This document shows positions 17,494 to 25,936 of a DNA stretch of 64,000 nt, in pieces. The position numbers and the translations under genes are program-made. Each line of letters starts with the position of its first letter. The stretch's first letter is position 1. Under the pieces are notes generated by a model. It made no database searches and was not told where the DNA came from. It was given only the letters and a program-made list of their open reading frames with translations. Source of the DNA: CAVSNH01 sp963729275 (GTDB lineage Bacteria > Actinomycetota > Acidimicrobiia > Acidimicrobiales > RAAP-2); assembly GCA_963729275.1 (NCBI GenBank), contig CAVSNH010000004.1, positions 1 through 64,000 on the forward strand, written 5' to 3'.

Positions 17494-18891
17494 ATGAGCC
17501 AGACCGAGGCCCGATCGTTCGACGGACCGTCCACCGGACCGGCGGTGGGGGGCGCCGAGGAGCCCACCGGTCCGAAGGGCGACGCATCGGCATCGCTCAT
17601 CCGCACGCTCGCCGTCACCATCTTCCTGCAGTGGCTCGGGGCGACGGCCATCGTGCCCATGCTGCCCATCTACATCCGGCACCTCGGAGGCTCCGACGCC
17701 CTGGCCGGAATGGTGATGGCTGCGTTCTTCGCCGCCGGTGTGGTGTCGCAGTACCCGGTGGGACGGCTGGCCGACCGCATCGGACGCCGCCCAGTGCTCG
17801 TCGCTGGCCTGGTGACCTACGGCGTGGCCAGTCTCTCGTTCCTGGCCCCGGTCGGACCGGGAACTGCCGTCGGGCTCCGGGCCCTGCAGGGCCTCGGCGC
17901 CGGCGCAGCCGCCGTGGCCTCGCTGGCCATGATCGCCGGGTCGGTGCCCAGCGAGCGGCGCGGGCGGGCCTTCGCCGCTGTCTACGGCGGGGAGATCGCC
18001 GGCATGGCCGTCGGTCCGCTGGTGGGCAGCATCGCCGGTGTGGCCCACATGTCGGCCATGTTCATCGCCTCGGGCGCCGTCTCCTTTGCCGCCTGCGTGC
18101 CCGCGCTTCGCCTGACCGAGGGGAGCCGCTCCGCCCTCACCCCGACGGTCTCTCCCCCGAACGAGCCCGCGACCACATCGCCGCGGACGCGCCTTGCCCC
18201 AGTCCGGCTCAACCGGGCGATGGCCGGCGCCTTCGTGACCGCCGGCGCCCTCGGTCTGGCCAGTGGCGTCTACGACATCTGCTGGACGCTCCTGCTCGTC
18301 AGCCGCGGGGCGACGGGCTGGGAGATCGGCGTCTCGTGGACCCTCTTCGCCGTTCCCTTCCTGGTGGCCGCGCGCCCGAGCGGCTGGTTGGCCGACCACA
18401 TGGACCGCCGCGTGTTGGTCGTTGCCGGGGTGGGCGTCTCCGCCATCTTCTGCGCCTCTTACCCGTTCCTCACGAGCGTGGGAGCGCTCGTCGTCCTCGG
18501 CGCCCTCGAGGCGCTCGGTTTTGCCGCCTGTCTGCCTGCCGTGCAATCTCTCCTGACTCAGGGCTCCGCCCCCGAGGAGGCCGGTCGGGTCCAGGGCATG
18601 TTCGCCACCTGCCAAACCGGGTTCACCGCCGTGGCCGCGGCCGGTGCCGGGGCGGCCTTTGCCGTTGCTCGCTGGCTTCCCTTCGTGACCGTGGCCGCAT
18701 TGGCCGGCATCGGCCTGGTGGCCGTGGTGGTCATCTGGCGCCGAGTGCCGGGACGGGTCAGCCCCGGCGCCGCTCCGCCAACGGACTCGGTGGGCGGGCC
18801 CCGTCCGGTGTGGGGTGAGTCGATTCAGCTCGGCGTGGCCGGTGCGGCCGGGTCCTCGGAGGTCATCGGGGTGAGCGAAGAGGTGCAGTAG
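17494..18891 (+). CDS. major facilitator superfamily transporter
   Basis: The start is ATG 17494, with GACGAGG about 8 nt before it; the frame extends upstream without coding character. The 465-residue protein has 12 predicted membrane segments and two copies of MFS motif A (GRLADRIGRRPVL after TM2 and GWLADHMDRRVLV in the second half), typical of proton-driven drug or metabolite exporters. Its last 22 codons overlap the 3' end of the convergent mscL gene by 67 bp, an unusually long tail-to-tail overlap. The substrate is unknown. Confidence 0.85.
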   Translation: MSQTEARSFDGPSTGPAVGGAEEPTGPKGDASASLIRTLAVTIFLQWLGATAIVPMLPIYIRHLGGSDALAGMVMAAFFAAGVVSQYPVGRLADRIGRRPVLVAGLVTYGVASLSFLAPVGPGTAVGLRALQGLGAGAAAVASLAMIAGSVPSERRGRAFAAVYGGEIAGMAVGPLVGSIAGVAHMSAMFIASGAVSFAACVPALRLTEGSRSALTPTVSPPNEPATTSPRTRLAPVRLNRAMAGAFVTAGALGLASGVYDICWTLLLVSRGATGWEIGVSWTLFAVPFLVAARPSGWLADHMDRRVLVVAGVGVSAIFCASYPFLTSVGALVVLGALEALGFAACLPAVQSLLTQGSAPEEAGRVQGMFATCQTGFTAVAAAGAGAAFAVARWLPFVTVAALAGIGLVAVVVIWRRVPGRVSPGAAPPTDSVGGPRPVWGESIQLGVAGAAGSSEVIGVSEEVQ

Positions 18892-19265
18892 GCACATCGG
18901 GAGGCGGCCGCAGGCACCTTCGACATGCACTCGGGGCACTGGCGGACGGGATCCTCATTCGCCGTCCGGCCCAGGCGGTCGAGCATGTGGTTGACCGGTT
19001 TGACAACCAAGAAGAAGACCACGGCGGCCAGGATCACGAACGAGACGAGCGCGTTCACAAAATCCCCGTAAAAGAAACGCGAACCGTGGACGTCGAAATA
19101 GAGGCTGGCGAAGTTGGGCTGGCCGCCGACGGCGGCGACGAGCGGCGTGATGAGGTCTTTTACCAGTGCCTGGATGACGGCGTTGAAGGCCACGCCGATC
19201 ACCACGGCCACCGCCAGCTCGAGAAGGTTTCCCCGCAGGAGGAACTCCTTGAACTCCTTGACCAC
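18825..19265 (-). CDS. mscL: large-conductance mechanosensitive channel with C-terminal zinc ribbon
   Basis: GTG 19265 follows AAGGAG at ideal spacing. The 146-residue protein matches MscL: the amphipathic VKEFKEFLLRGN N-terminus, TM1 (about 14-35), a short periplasmic loop and TM2 (about 71-91). Instead of the usual short helical tail it ends with C110-P-E-C113 and C124-A-Y-C127, a treble-clef or rubredoxin-type zinc ribbon, then a disordered end. The channel releases solutes on hypo-osmotic shock. The ribbon may bundle the five cytosolic tails or sense metal or redox state. Its 3' end overlaps the MFS gene. Confidence 0.9.
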   Translation of the reverse strand: MVKEFKEFLLRGNLLELAVAVVIGVAFNAVIQALVKDLITPLVAAVGGQPNFASLYFDVHGSRFFYGDFVNALVSFVILAAVVFFLVVKPVNHMLDRLGRTANEDPVRQCPECMSKVPAAASRCAYCTSSLTPMTSEDPAAPATPS

Positions 19266-19384
19266 TTCGTCTCCTTCCTTTTGTGTCTTGTGTCCTGCCC
19301 TTCTGGCGCATCCTTCCAAACGGACCGCGTCCTCGCCGTCGTACTTGGTCGAGGGAGGGACTCGCCCGTCTTGGCCGGAAGGCC

Positions 19385-19873
19385 CTACCCGCCGATGCCG
19401 GCGTGGACGGAGGCCCGCCAACGACCGGTGGCGGGCACGGCGCAGACGGCCTCGGAAGCTCGGAGTAACCAGGAGATCACCGAGCGGCTGTCGGCAGCAG
19501 CCGGCACCGAGACGACCAAGCCTCGCCGCGGATGGTCCTGGGTCACTCGCCAACCATCGGGCAGGGGCATCCCGAGGTCGCGCAGCTTCCACGCCACCCG
19601 CCCGCCCGCCGCATGCTGGAGGCCGATGGTCGTGGGCTTCGTCTCCCCACCGGGAATGTGGCGTCCGGGGATCCATGTCGCCGTCGGGATCTCGTGCAGA
19701 GGCCCGGCCAGGAAGGCGAACGGGCCGGCGTGGACGGGCACGTTCTCCTCCTCGACGATGGGCTCGAGGTTGATCCATCCCACGCCGCGCTTCTCGGCCG
19801 CCGACACCGCGCTGAGCAGCTCAGGGTCGTCGAAGGCGGTGAATTCGATCTCCGCCGGCCGGCTGCGGGTCAT
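19385..19873 (-). CDS. conserved hypothetical protein
   Basis: ATG 19873 gives 162 residues beginning MTRSRPAEIEFTAFDDPELL. It contains a hydrophobic, proline- and glycine-rich middle (GPFAFLAGPLHEIPTATW) and no membrane helix or motif I know. It starts 5 nt after the stop of the luciferase-like oxidoreductase gene, so the two are probably co-transcribed. The longer open frame upstream is antisense to nothing and overlaps that neighbour, so I reject it. Confidence 0.55.
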   Translation of the reverse strand: MTRSRPAEIEFTAFDDPELLSAVSAAEKRGVGWINLEPIVEEENVPVHAGPFAFLAGPLHEIPTATWIPGRHIPGGETKPTTIGLQHAAGGRVAWKLRDLGMPLPDGWRVTQDHPRRGLVVSVPAAADSRSVISWLLRASEAVCAVPATGRWRASVHAGIGG

Positions 19874-19878
19874 CGGCC

Positions 19879-20799
19879 TCAGGTCTGCAGGTCGAGCACG
19901 GCGGCGGCGAGACGATCGAGCTCGTCGGTCCACGACGGTGGGGGCTGGATGGGCCGAACGACGAACTTCGAGAAACCGACGTCCAAAAACCGCTCGAGGG
20001 TGGCCCGCAAACCACCGAGTCCCACGGGGATCACTCGCGCCGGATCGACGCCCTTGCGCAAGGAGGACAGCATCTGAGTGGTGGTGGCATCGAGGGGCAC
20101 AGACGAATAGCCGATGGAGACGCCAAAGTGCTCGGGACTGATGCTGCGTCCGGCCCGCGACGCCGCCTCCTCGACCACCGGGCGCCGTTCGGCGACCTCG
20201 TCCGGCGTACAGGCGGAGGGCAGCCACCCGTCGGCCAGGCGTCCGCACCGCTCGAGCGCCGCCGGTGCCAGTCCTCCCGTCCAGACCTCGAGCGGTTGTT
20301 GGAACGGGACGGGCTCGACCCGTACGTCCTCGAGCCGGCCGGCCGGCCCGTCATGGGCCACGGTCTCGCCCGCCCACAACCGACGCAGGAGGGGAAGCAT
20401 CTCGTCCATGCGCTCGCCCCGGGACGCGGGGCTGACGCCGGCGGCGGCCGACTCACGTGGCCGCCGGATACCGGGCACGAGGGTCACGAGGAGCCGCCCG
20501 TCCGACAGCACGTCGAGTGTGGCCAGTTCCTTGGCCAAGCGCACGAGGTTCCGGCCCGGAAGGAGCATGGTGGTGCCGAGCTTGAGCCGGGGATGCCGCG
20601 CCGCGGCAAAGCTCAAGCCGGACAGCGGATCGAGGGTCGGCGCCGTCAGGATCTCCGGCAGCCAGATCGAATCGAAGCCCAGCTCGGCCATGCGGTCGAT
20701 CACCGTGGCGAACCCGCCTGATCCGCCGGCCCCGGTCGGGGTGGACCCGTTGCCGCCCGCCGGCAGCGTCCCGAGGCCCACTCCGATGCGGACCTTCAT
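19879..20799 (-). CDS. LLM-class (probably F420-dependent) oxidoreductase
   Basis: The start is ATG 20799, giving 306 residues. It shows the luciferase-like TIM-barrel pattern (VRIGVGLGTLP, GFDSIWLPEI, LKLGTTMLLPGRNLVRLAKELATLDVLS split over the first 110 residues, and later WTGG and ADGWLPS). Actinobacterial members mostly use F420 to reduce or oxidise alcohols, nitro groups or enones. A glycine-rich insert near residues 15-28 is unusual. It is followed 5 nt later by a hypothetical gene and preceded by a nitroreductase, suggesting one redox gene cluster. Confidence 0.85.
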   Translation of the reverse strand: MKVRIGVGLGTLPAGGNGSTPTGAGGSGGFATVIDRMAELGFDSIWLPEILTAPTLDPLSGLSFAAARHPRLKLGTTMLLPGRNLVRLAKELATLDVLSDGRLLVTLVPGIRRPRESAAAGVSPASRGERMDEMLPLLRRLWAGETVAHDGPAGRLEDVRVEPVPFQQPLEVWTGGLAPAALERCGRLADGWLPSACTPDEVAERRPVVEEAASRAGRSISPEHFGVSIGYSSVPLDATTTQMLSSLRKGVDPARVIPVGLGGLRATLERFLDVGFSKFVVRPIQPPPSWTDELDRLAAAVLDLQT

Positions 20800-20866
20800 G
20801 TGCCCACCCCGGTCGGCTCGGCCGCCGGGGCGAGGTGGCCAACGGGCCACTGCCGTCCCTCCGGCG

Positions 20867-21556
20867 TCACGGTGTGAAGCTCTCGCCGTCGAATCGGTCC
20901 ACGGTGGCGAAGGACTCGACCGGGGACCGTCGCAGCCTGGTCGGTTGGTGGACCGGGTGGCCGAGGGCGAGGACGGCGGCCACGACACAGTGGGTGGGGA
21001 CGCCGAGCACGGCACGCGCCTCGTGCTGCGAACGCACCACCATGGTGGTGATGACGCCGGCCAAACCCGCGTCTCGGGCGGCGAGCAGGATGCTCCAGGC
21101 CATCGGATAGATCGAGGCGCCGCCCACCAAGGTGTAATGGTCGGCGTCGCGGTCCACGGCGGCCAGCTTGGTGAGGTCGGCCACCACCGCCAGCATGACG
21201 GGCACCTCGTCGAAGCGCTCGGCGAACCCAGGGGCTCCGGTCTGGGCCCGTTCCGCCAGTTGTGGCGCCGAAGAGAGGGCCTCGACTTCGGCCCGGCGGT
21301 CGGTCACGGGCGCCCAGGGCGTGAGCCCAGCCGACACCTGAGCGAGGTATGCGTACCAGTTCTCGAGGTAGAGGTCGCGCAGTCGGGACCGCACCTCCGG
21401 GTTCTTGACCACGATGACGCGCCAGGCCTGTCGGTTGCCCCCGTTGGGCGCGAACCGGGCCACGTCGAGGAGCCGGTAGAGGACGTCGTCGGGAACGGGC
21501 TCGTCGGTGAACTCGCGCACCGCCCCGGTGGTGCGGAGCGCGTCGATCAGCTCCAT
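20867..21556 (-). CDS. nitroreductase family protein
   Basis: This 229-residue flavoprotein has the FMN-binding opening of the family (RTTGAVREFTDEPVPDD and FAPNGGNRQAWRVIVV). The late G-rich dimer region (GASIYPMAWSILLAARDAGL) contributes to the active site. The family reduces nitroaromatics, quinones or flavins with NAD(P)H. It is close to LLM oxidoreductases and a peroxiredoxin on the same strand. The physiological substrate is unknown. Confidence 0.85.
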   Translation of the reverse strand: MELIDALRTTGAVREFTDEPVPDDVLYRLLDVARFAPNGGNRQAWRVIVVKNPEVRSRLRDLYLENWYAYLAQVSAGLTPWAPVTDRRAEVEALSSAPQLAERAQTGAPGFAERFDEVPVMLAVVADLTKLAAVDRDADHYTLVGGASIYPMAWSILLAARDAGLAGVITTMVVRSQHEARAVLGVPTHCVVAAVLALGHPVHQPTRLRRSPVESFATVDRFDGESFTP

Positions 21557-21581
21557 GGGGCGACCGTCGTGCCCACGAGGC

Positions 21582-22064
21582 TCAGAGCTCGGCCAGGACT
21601 GCGTCGGCCGCGCTCACCGAGAGCCCGGGACCGGGCTCGACGTACAGCCCGGTCACCCGACCGTCCTCGATGACCATGGCATAGCGCTGCGAGCGGGTGC
21701 CGAGGCCGAATGCACTCCCGTCCATCTCGAGCCCGACGGCCTTGGTGAACTCCCCGTTCCCGTCGGCCACCAAAGTGACCAGGTCTCCGACCTCGTGCTG
21801 GTCGCCCCACGCCCCCATCACGAAGGGGTCGTTGACCGACAGGCAGACGACCGAGTCGACGCCCTTGGCCTTGAGCTCGTCGTTCCGCACGAGGTAGCTC
21901 GGGAGGTGATAGTCGGAGCAGGTCGGCGTGAACGCGCCGGGGACGGCGAAGAGGACCACCTTGCCGGTGCCAAGCACATCCGCGGCCTGCACCGGGGTGG
22001 GACCGTCGGGGCCCATGGTCATCAGCCGCACGTCAGGAATGGTGTCGCCCACGGCGATGGTCAT
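21582..22064 (-). CDS. peroxiredoxin, Prx5 type
   Basis: ATG 22064 gives 160 residues. The peroxidatic cysteine is C49 in PGAFTPTCS, the exact Prx5 active-site pattern, and the rest of the thioredoxin-like fold (VVCLSVNDPFVMGAW, GSRSQRYAM-type strand) is present. It detoxifies peroxides with a thiol or glutaredoxin-like partner. The start is well separated from the next gene (22196), so it may have its own promoter. No second conserved Cys for a typical 2-Cys mechanism is evident. Confidence 0.9.
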   Translation of the reverse strand: MTIAVGDTIPDVRLMTMGPDGPTPVQAADVLGTGKVVLFAVPGAFTPTCSDYHLPSYLVRNDELKAKGVDSVVCLSVNDPFVMGAWGDQHEVGDLVTLVADGNGEFTKAVGLEMDGSAFGLGTRSQRYAMVIEDGRVTGLYVEPGPGLSVSAADAVLAEL

Positions 22065-22195
22065 GGATCCCCTTCCGAATAACCACGCCCGCTCGCCGGT
22101 CGTGGTGTCTGCCCGCAGCATACGGCGGGCATGGGCGACCGAATGCAGGCCCTCCGTGCCGCGAGATGGCCCGCCCGCGACCGGAGGGCCGAGGG

Positions 22196-23119
22196 TCAAC
22201 GGTCGGCGGTGGCAATCACCTCTCGGCCGAACGCCTCGAGGGCCGCCAGCTGTGCGTCGCGGGTATCCCCGCCGAGGGCGACCGTTACCCAGTCGACACC
22301 CAGGGCCGCCAGCTCGCCGACCGAGCCGAGTACGCGCTGGACGTCGACCGCTTGGTCGGCGCCCATCGACAAGCCGGTGGGGATGAAGCAGATGGTGAGA
22401 GGATCCTGGCGACCCACCTCGGTCGCCACCTGACGGGCGTAGTCGAGCGCGCCGGCCAACGCGTCGGCCGATTCGAGAGGCACCGTGCGGATGTGGGCGG
22501 CGAGCCGAGCCGGAGCCGGAAAGGGACACCAGCCGTCGCCGAGGGTCACCGCCCGCCGGATGGCCTTCCGGCTGTTGCCCCCGATCCACAGGGGCGGGTG
22601 GGGCCGTTGGGCCGGCCGAGGCAGCATGGAGTTACCCGACGCGTGGAAGAACTGCCCTTCGAAAGTGGTCGGTGTCCCCGTCCATGCCGCCCGCATGGCG
22701 GCGATGGCCTCGTCCATTCGCTGGTTGCGCTCAGTGAAGGGAATCCCGAGGGCCTCGAACTCGCCCTCGAGGTAACCGGCGCCGAGCCCGACGATCGTGC
22801 GCCCTCCACTCAGGACGTCGAGGGTGGCGATTCCCTTGGCGGCCAGGAACGGATTCCGGTAAGGAGCGACCAGGAGGTGGGTGTGCAACCGCAGCCGAGA
22901 GGTGGCGGCGGCGGCGAAGGACAGAGTGATCAAGGGATCGAGGGCGTGGTGGCCGCCCCGGGCCACCCAGTCGTCGGGCGGGAAGGGGTGTTCGGTGGTG
23001 TGGACGGCCCCAAACCCAGCCCTCTCGGCCGCCCCGGCTAGCTCACCGACGGCCCCCGCCTCGAGGAACTCGGAAGGACGGTCGACCCGATGGGTGGGGA
23101 GCCCGTAGGAGAACTCCAT
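22196..23119 (-). CDS. LLM-class F420-dependent oxidoreductase
   Basis: The 307-residue product starts MEFSYGLPTHRVDRPSEF and has the full luciferase-like set (FGAVHTTEHPFPPDDW, LRLHTHLLVAPYRNPFLAAK, VGLGAGYLEGEFEALGIPF, PPLWIGGNSRKAIRRA). These motifs match actinobacterial TIGR03619/Rv2161c-type enzymes that use F420. The stop of the thioesterase gene lies 3 nt upstream, so it belongs to a thioesterase/CrtC-like/LLM operon. The substrate is not evident. Confidence 0.88.
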   Translation of the reverse strand: MEFSYGLPTHRVDRPSEFLEAGAVGELAGAAERAGFGAVHTTEHPFPPDDWVARGGHHALDPLITLSFAAAATSRLRLHTHLLVAPYRNPFLAAKGIATLDVLSGGRTIVGLGAGYLEGEFEALGIPFTERNQRMDEAIAAMRAAWTGTPTTFEGQFFHASGNSMLPRPAQRPHPPLWIGGNSRKAIRRAVTLGDGWCPFPAPARLAAHIRTVPLESADALAGALDYARQVATEVGRQDPLTICFIPTGLSMGADQAVDVQRVLGSVGELAALGVDWVTVALGGDTRDAQLAALEAFGREVIATADR

Positions 23120-23122
23120 CGC

Positions 23123-23566
23123 TCAGCCGCCGCCGGCCCGGGCGGCCACCTCGGCCATCCACCCCGGCAACCGGGCGGCCCGGCCCTCCCCGTCCACTGA
23201 ACCGTGGACGGTCACCGCCGTCGATCGAACCTCGCCGTCCACGGTCAGCAGGTACGGGACCTGAAAGGTGGTGCGTGTGACCCGGTCCACGGCCAGGGCG
23301 ATGTCGACTTCGTCGCCAAAGCGCAGAGGATGCCGATAGTGGATGTAGAGCTCGAGCACGCTGAAGTCGACGCCGTCCTCCACCCGCACCAGAGCGTACG
23401 GATGGCCCAGCCACTCCAACAGAGCGGCCCGCGCCTCCTCGAGATAGGCCGCGTAGGCGGCGTGGTGGATCACCCCCATGGCGTCCGTCTCGGCGAACCG
23501 GGTCCGAAGGCGATGGGCGAAGGGGTAGTCGGCGGGGTGTATCGACGGACGGAGCGACAGGCGCAT
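23123..23566 (-). CDS. YbgC-like acyl-CoA thioesterase (4HBT hot-dog fold)
   Basis: This 147-residue hot-dog protein has the 4-hydroxybenzoyl-CoA-thioesterase active site RFAETDAMGVIHHAAY with D28 as the catalytic acid. Members hydrolyse acyl-CoA or acyl-ACP thioesters. It lies 3 nt from both neighbours (CrtC-like gene upstream and LLM gene downstream), so an operon with a shared lipid or isoprenoid role is likely. Confidence 0.87.
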   Translation of the reverse strand: MRLSLRPSIHPADYPFAHRLRTRFAETDAMGVIHHAAYAAYLEEARAALLEWLGHPYALVRVEDGVDFSVLELYIHYRHPLRFGDEVDIALAVDRVTRTTFQVPYLLTVDGEVRSTAVTVHGSVDGEGRAARLPGWMAEVAARAGGG

Positions 23567-23569
23567 GAC

Positions 23570-24532
23570 CTAGGGAGCCGTGGGCTGCGATTCGGGCTGG
23601 TTCCATTCGATCCAGCCGGTCCCCGACCGCCCGTCGTCGGACCAGAAGCGAGCACAGGCGCGGGGGAACCGGCTCACCCGGCCGTCGGGGGCGACCAACA
23701 GTGCCGGGGCGAACCAGCGTGGCTCGATGTCGAGACGGATGCCGCCGGGCTCGACTCGCGCCGCGGCTCGTGTTGGCACATCCTCGGGCCCGAGGGCCTC
23801 TTGGACAGCCACCCCCTCGACCGGGTCGACCGAACCCTCGCGCTGCACGTAGCCGAGGGCGACCGGACCGTCGGGCAGGCGGATGTGGGCCCAATGCACG
23901 CGAGTCCCGTCGTCGAGCCGGGCTGCCGCCCAACACCAGCCGAACGCCCACCAGTCCCGGACGCCCCATGAATGGTCACGCTGACCCTGACCGTCGATCG
24001 GGATGACGTCGCCGTCGACGCGGATCTCACCCGTGACCAGACAGGGAATCTCGTAGCGGGTGGTCACGTCGTAGTGGTAGGGCACGCCGTCGGTCCGCCA
24101 GGTCAGGTCGAGCTCCAGGGAGGTGGGCACACCAGCACGGTCGGCATAGACGTCGATTGCGTTCTCGAGTGTCCTGGCCGGCGCCCGGCCCCGGACCGAC
24201 ATGGTGCGAAGTGGATCTTTGTTGATGTACTCGACGGAAAGCTCGTTCGAGCTGACGGCCACCACTCTCCGGTCGCTGACCCCGGGCTCCGTGGCCAACG
24301 GCAAGTGATGGTCGATGGAGGAGACGAGCGGCCGATCCTGGCCAACGATGGCGGTCGTCCACCATGTGACACCGAGGTTCGGGTAGACGCCGAGGCGGGT
24401 GTAGCCGGCGATCTCGCCCCCAGCGGCCGTGAAGTCCAGATAGTAGGACTCGCCCCACAGCTCCTCGTCGCCCGGCGGATGGCGTCCCTCGTCGGTCGGG
24501 TCCACGTTGTGGTCGAGTCGATCTGGCACCAC
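23570..24532 (-). CDS. CrtC/AttH-like lipocalin-fold protein (DUF7064/7065-like)
   Basis: The 320-residue protein is beta-rich with the landmark GQRDHSWGVRDWW in its middle, known from hydroxyneurosporene-synthase/AttH-like and DUF7064/7065 proteins. An acidic N-terminal stretch contains WGESYYLDF. In phototrophs CrtC hydrates carotenoids, but most actinobacterial relatives have no tested function and may bind or modify a hydrophobic ligand. It leads the thioesterase-LLM operon. No signal peptide is seen. Confidence 0.7.
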   Translation of the reverse strand: MVPDRLDHNVDPTDEGRHPPGDEELWGESYYLDFTAAGGEIAGYTRLGVYPNLGVTWWTTAIVGQDRPLVSSIDHHLPLATEPGVSDRRVVAVSSNELSVEYINKDPLRTMSVRGRAPARTLENAIDVYADRAGVPTSLELDLTWRTDGVPYHYDVTTRYEIPCLVTGEIRVDGDVIPIDGQGQRDHSWGVRDWWAFGWCWAAARLDDGTRVHWAHIRLPDGPVALGYVQREGSVDPVEGVAVQEALGPEDVPTRAAARVEPGGIRLDIEPRWFAPALLVAPDGRVSRFPRACARFWSDDGRSGTGWIEWNQPESQPTAP

Positions 24533-24701
24533 GCCTCTCTCTCTGTGGGCCGAAAGTCGGTTCTACCTCGACGAGGCGAGCCCACGGGACCGCTATCGGC
24601 CGCGCCGACACGTCAGAATGATGTGACCGACCCGCGACCCCGCGAGCGTACAATCCGAAGGTTCCAACGTTGAGATCCACTCGCGCGGCGAGCGATCACC
24701 G

Positions 24702-25262
24702 GTGGGCTTCCTCGTCCCGGCCGGCCCCTCGAGGGAGCCCGGACTGACCAGGACCTTTCGGTTGGCGGTTCTGATCGCAGCGGGCGCCACCTATTCCTGG
24801 TGGGTGTCGTCGACGACCCCGTTCACGTTGGGGGCCGATGTGGCGATAGCCGTCGGGTTCGTCCTCATGGCCGTCGTCGCTGGCCCATCGATCCTCCGAG
24901 GCAGTCTGGGCGTGAATCGCCGACGGGTCTCATCCGAGGCACTTCCCGACACGCCCACGCTCATGGCTGACCAGGCGGCGGCGCGGACCCGGGCCTGGGC
25001 GGCGGCCTTTCTGTTCCTTCTCGCCGTCGAGCTCTTTACGTACTTCGCCGGGTCCGGGAACCGGCACGACTTCCCCACCGTCAGCTCGCTCTACGACACG
25101 GCTGCCCAGTCCCAAGCGGCAAAGGCGGCCATCGTGTTCGCGTGGATGGCGCTCGGCTGGTCACTGTTCCGCCGCCAACCGGGCGTCGTCGGACAGACAG
25201 ACACCGGACAGGCAGACACCGGACGGGCAGACACCGGACGGACAGGCGCCGGACGGCCATGA
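24702..25262 (+). CDS. hypothetical membrane protein with tandem-repeat tail
   Basis: GTG 24702 opens a 186-residue protein with about four hydrophobic segments (near 20-36, 43-62, 98-116 and 138-155). The last, IVFAWMALGWSLFRR, closely resembles the end of the next protein (FIGWMWLGWHFFAR), a DUF6186-like ending. Residues 163-186 are a Gln/Arg-Thr/Ala-Asp-Thr-Gly repeat encoded by 15-bp direct repeats. Its TGA overlaps the ATG of the following gene by 2 nt (ATGA). No function is known; the pair probably arose by duplication. Confidence 0.6.
   Translation: MGFLVPAGPSREPGLTRTFRLAVLIAAGATYSWWVSSTTPFTLGADVAIAVGFVLMAVVAGPSILRGSLGVNRRRVSSEALPDTPTLMADQAAARTRAWAAAFLFLLAVELFTYFAGSGNRHDFPTVSSLYDTAAQSQAAKAAIVFAWMALGWSLFRRQPGVVGQTDTGQADTGRADTGRTGAGRP
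25191..25258 (+). repeat. 15-bp tandem repeat, about 4.5 copies
   Basis: Units of the form GGACAGGCAGACACC start at 25191, 25206, 25221 and 25236, and a partial unit starts at 25251. Units differ at one to four positions. The length keeps the frame, adding a five-residue repeat to the upstream protein's C-terminus right before the coupled start of the next gene. Confidence 0.85.
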
Positions 25263-25456
25263 CGAGCTCGTTGATCCTCGCCGCCTGGGCGGTCGGAGTG
25301 CTGCTTCTGGTCAGCTGCGAGGTCCTTTCGGTAATGACCAAGCGCCGCTACATCGGGTTCGTAGCCTTGCTCCGACGATGGACCCACGGCCGCCTTCGTC
25401 TGGCCGCCTTCTTCATCGGATGGATGTGGCTCGGCTGGCATTTCTTCGCACGTTGA
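25259..25456 (+). CDS. small membrane protein (DUF6186-like)
   Basis: The 65-residue protein starts at ATG 25259 within the previous gene's stop (ATGA). It has two membrane helices, an N-terminal one (LILAAWAVGVLLLVSCEV) and a C-terminal one ending GWMWLGWHFFAR. The Trp-rich ending is characteristic of a small actinobacterial family. No role is known. Confidence 0.65.
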   Translation: MTSSLILAAWAVGVLLLVSCEVLSVMTKRRYIGFVALLRRWTHGRLRLAAFFIGWMWLGWHFFAR

Positions 25457-25471
25457 GCTGGGATACCTGAC

Positions 25472-25849
25472 GTGAACGGTGCGACCATGATGGGCCTGGC
25501 GAGAACGGCGGTTGGCCTCGTCCTCGTCGCCGCCCCGGCTGCCGCCCTCGGCTTGTCCCGACGAGAACCTCCAACGGGGGCCTCCGTCTTGCTGATGCGC
25601 ACGATCGGCATCCGCGACGTCGTTATCGGGCTCGGGACCTTCTCGGCGGGGCGGGCCGGGACCGACGCTGACGCCCGGCGCTGGCTACGGACAGGACTGA
25701 AGAGCGACGCCATGGATGCCGTGACCGGGTTGCTCTCTCGTCGGTCGATCGGCCCGACCGAGACGGCCGTCGCCGTCGGCGCCGCCGCGGTGTTCGTCGG
25801 CCTCGATCTGTGGGCCATCACGTCGCTCTCGACACCGCCCACGTCCTGA
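25472..25849 (+). CDS. small membrane protein (DUF4267-like)
   Basis: The 125-residue protein has three hydrophobic segments and a central RTIGIRDVVIGLGTF motif with charged residues between helices, as in the DUF4267 group. It begins 15 nt after the previous gene, so it is likely co-transcribed with the two small membrane proteins. The function is unknown, and family assignment is from motif memory only. Confidence 0.5.
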   Translation: MNGATMMGLARTAVGLVLVAAPAAALGLSRREPPTGASVLLMRTIGIRDVVIGLGTFSAGRAGTDADARRWLRTGLKSDAMDAVTGLLSRRSIGPTETAVAVGAAAVFVGLDLWAITSLSTPPTS

Positions 25850-25936
25850 CGGAGGCGGTGCGCCGGGCCCGGCGAACCCCCGGGCGCTACCATCGGATAG
25901 CGAGCTGTCTGCAGCAACTCGTTCGAAGGAGCCGCC

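Noticed and set aside
25191..25258. possible CRISPR array
   Set aside because: Units are 15 bp with no spacers, in frame within a gene, and no cas genes are in the window.
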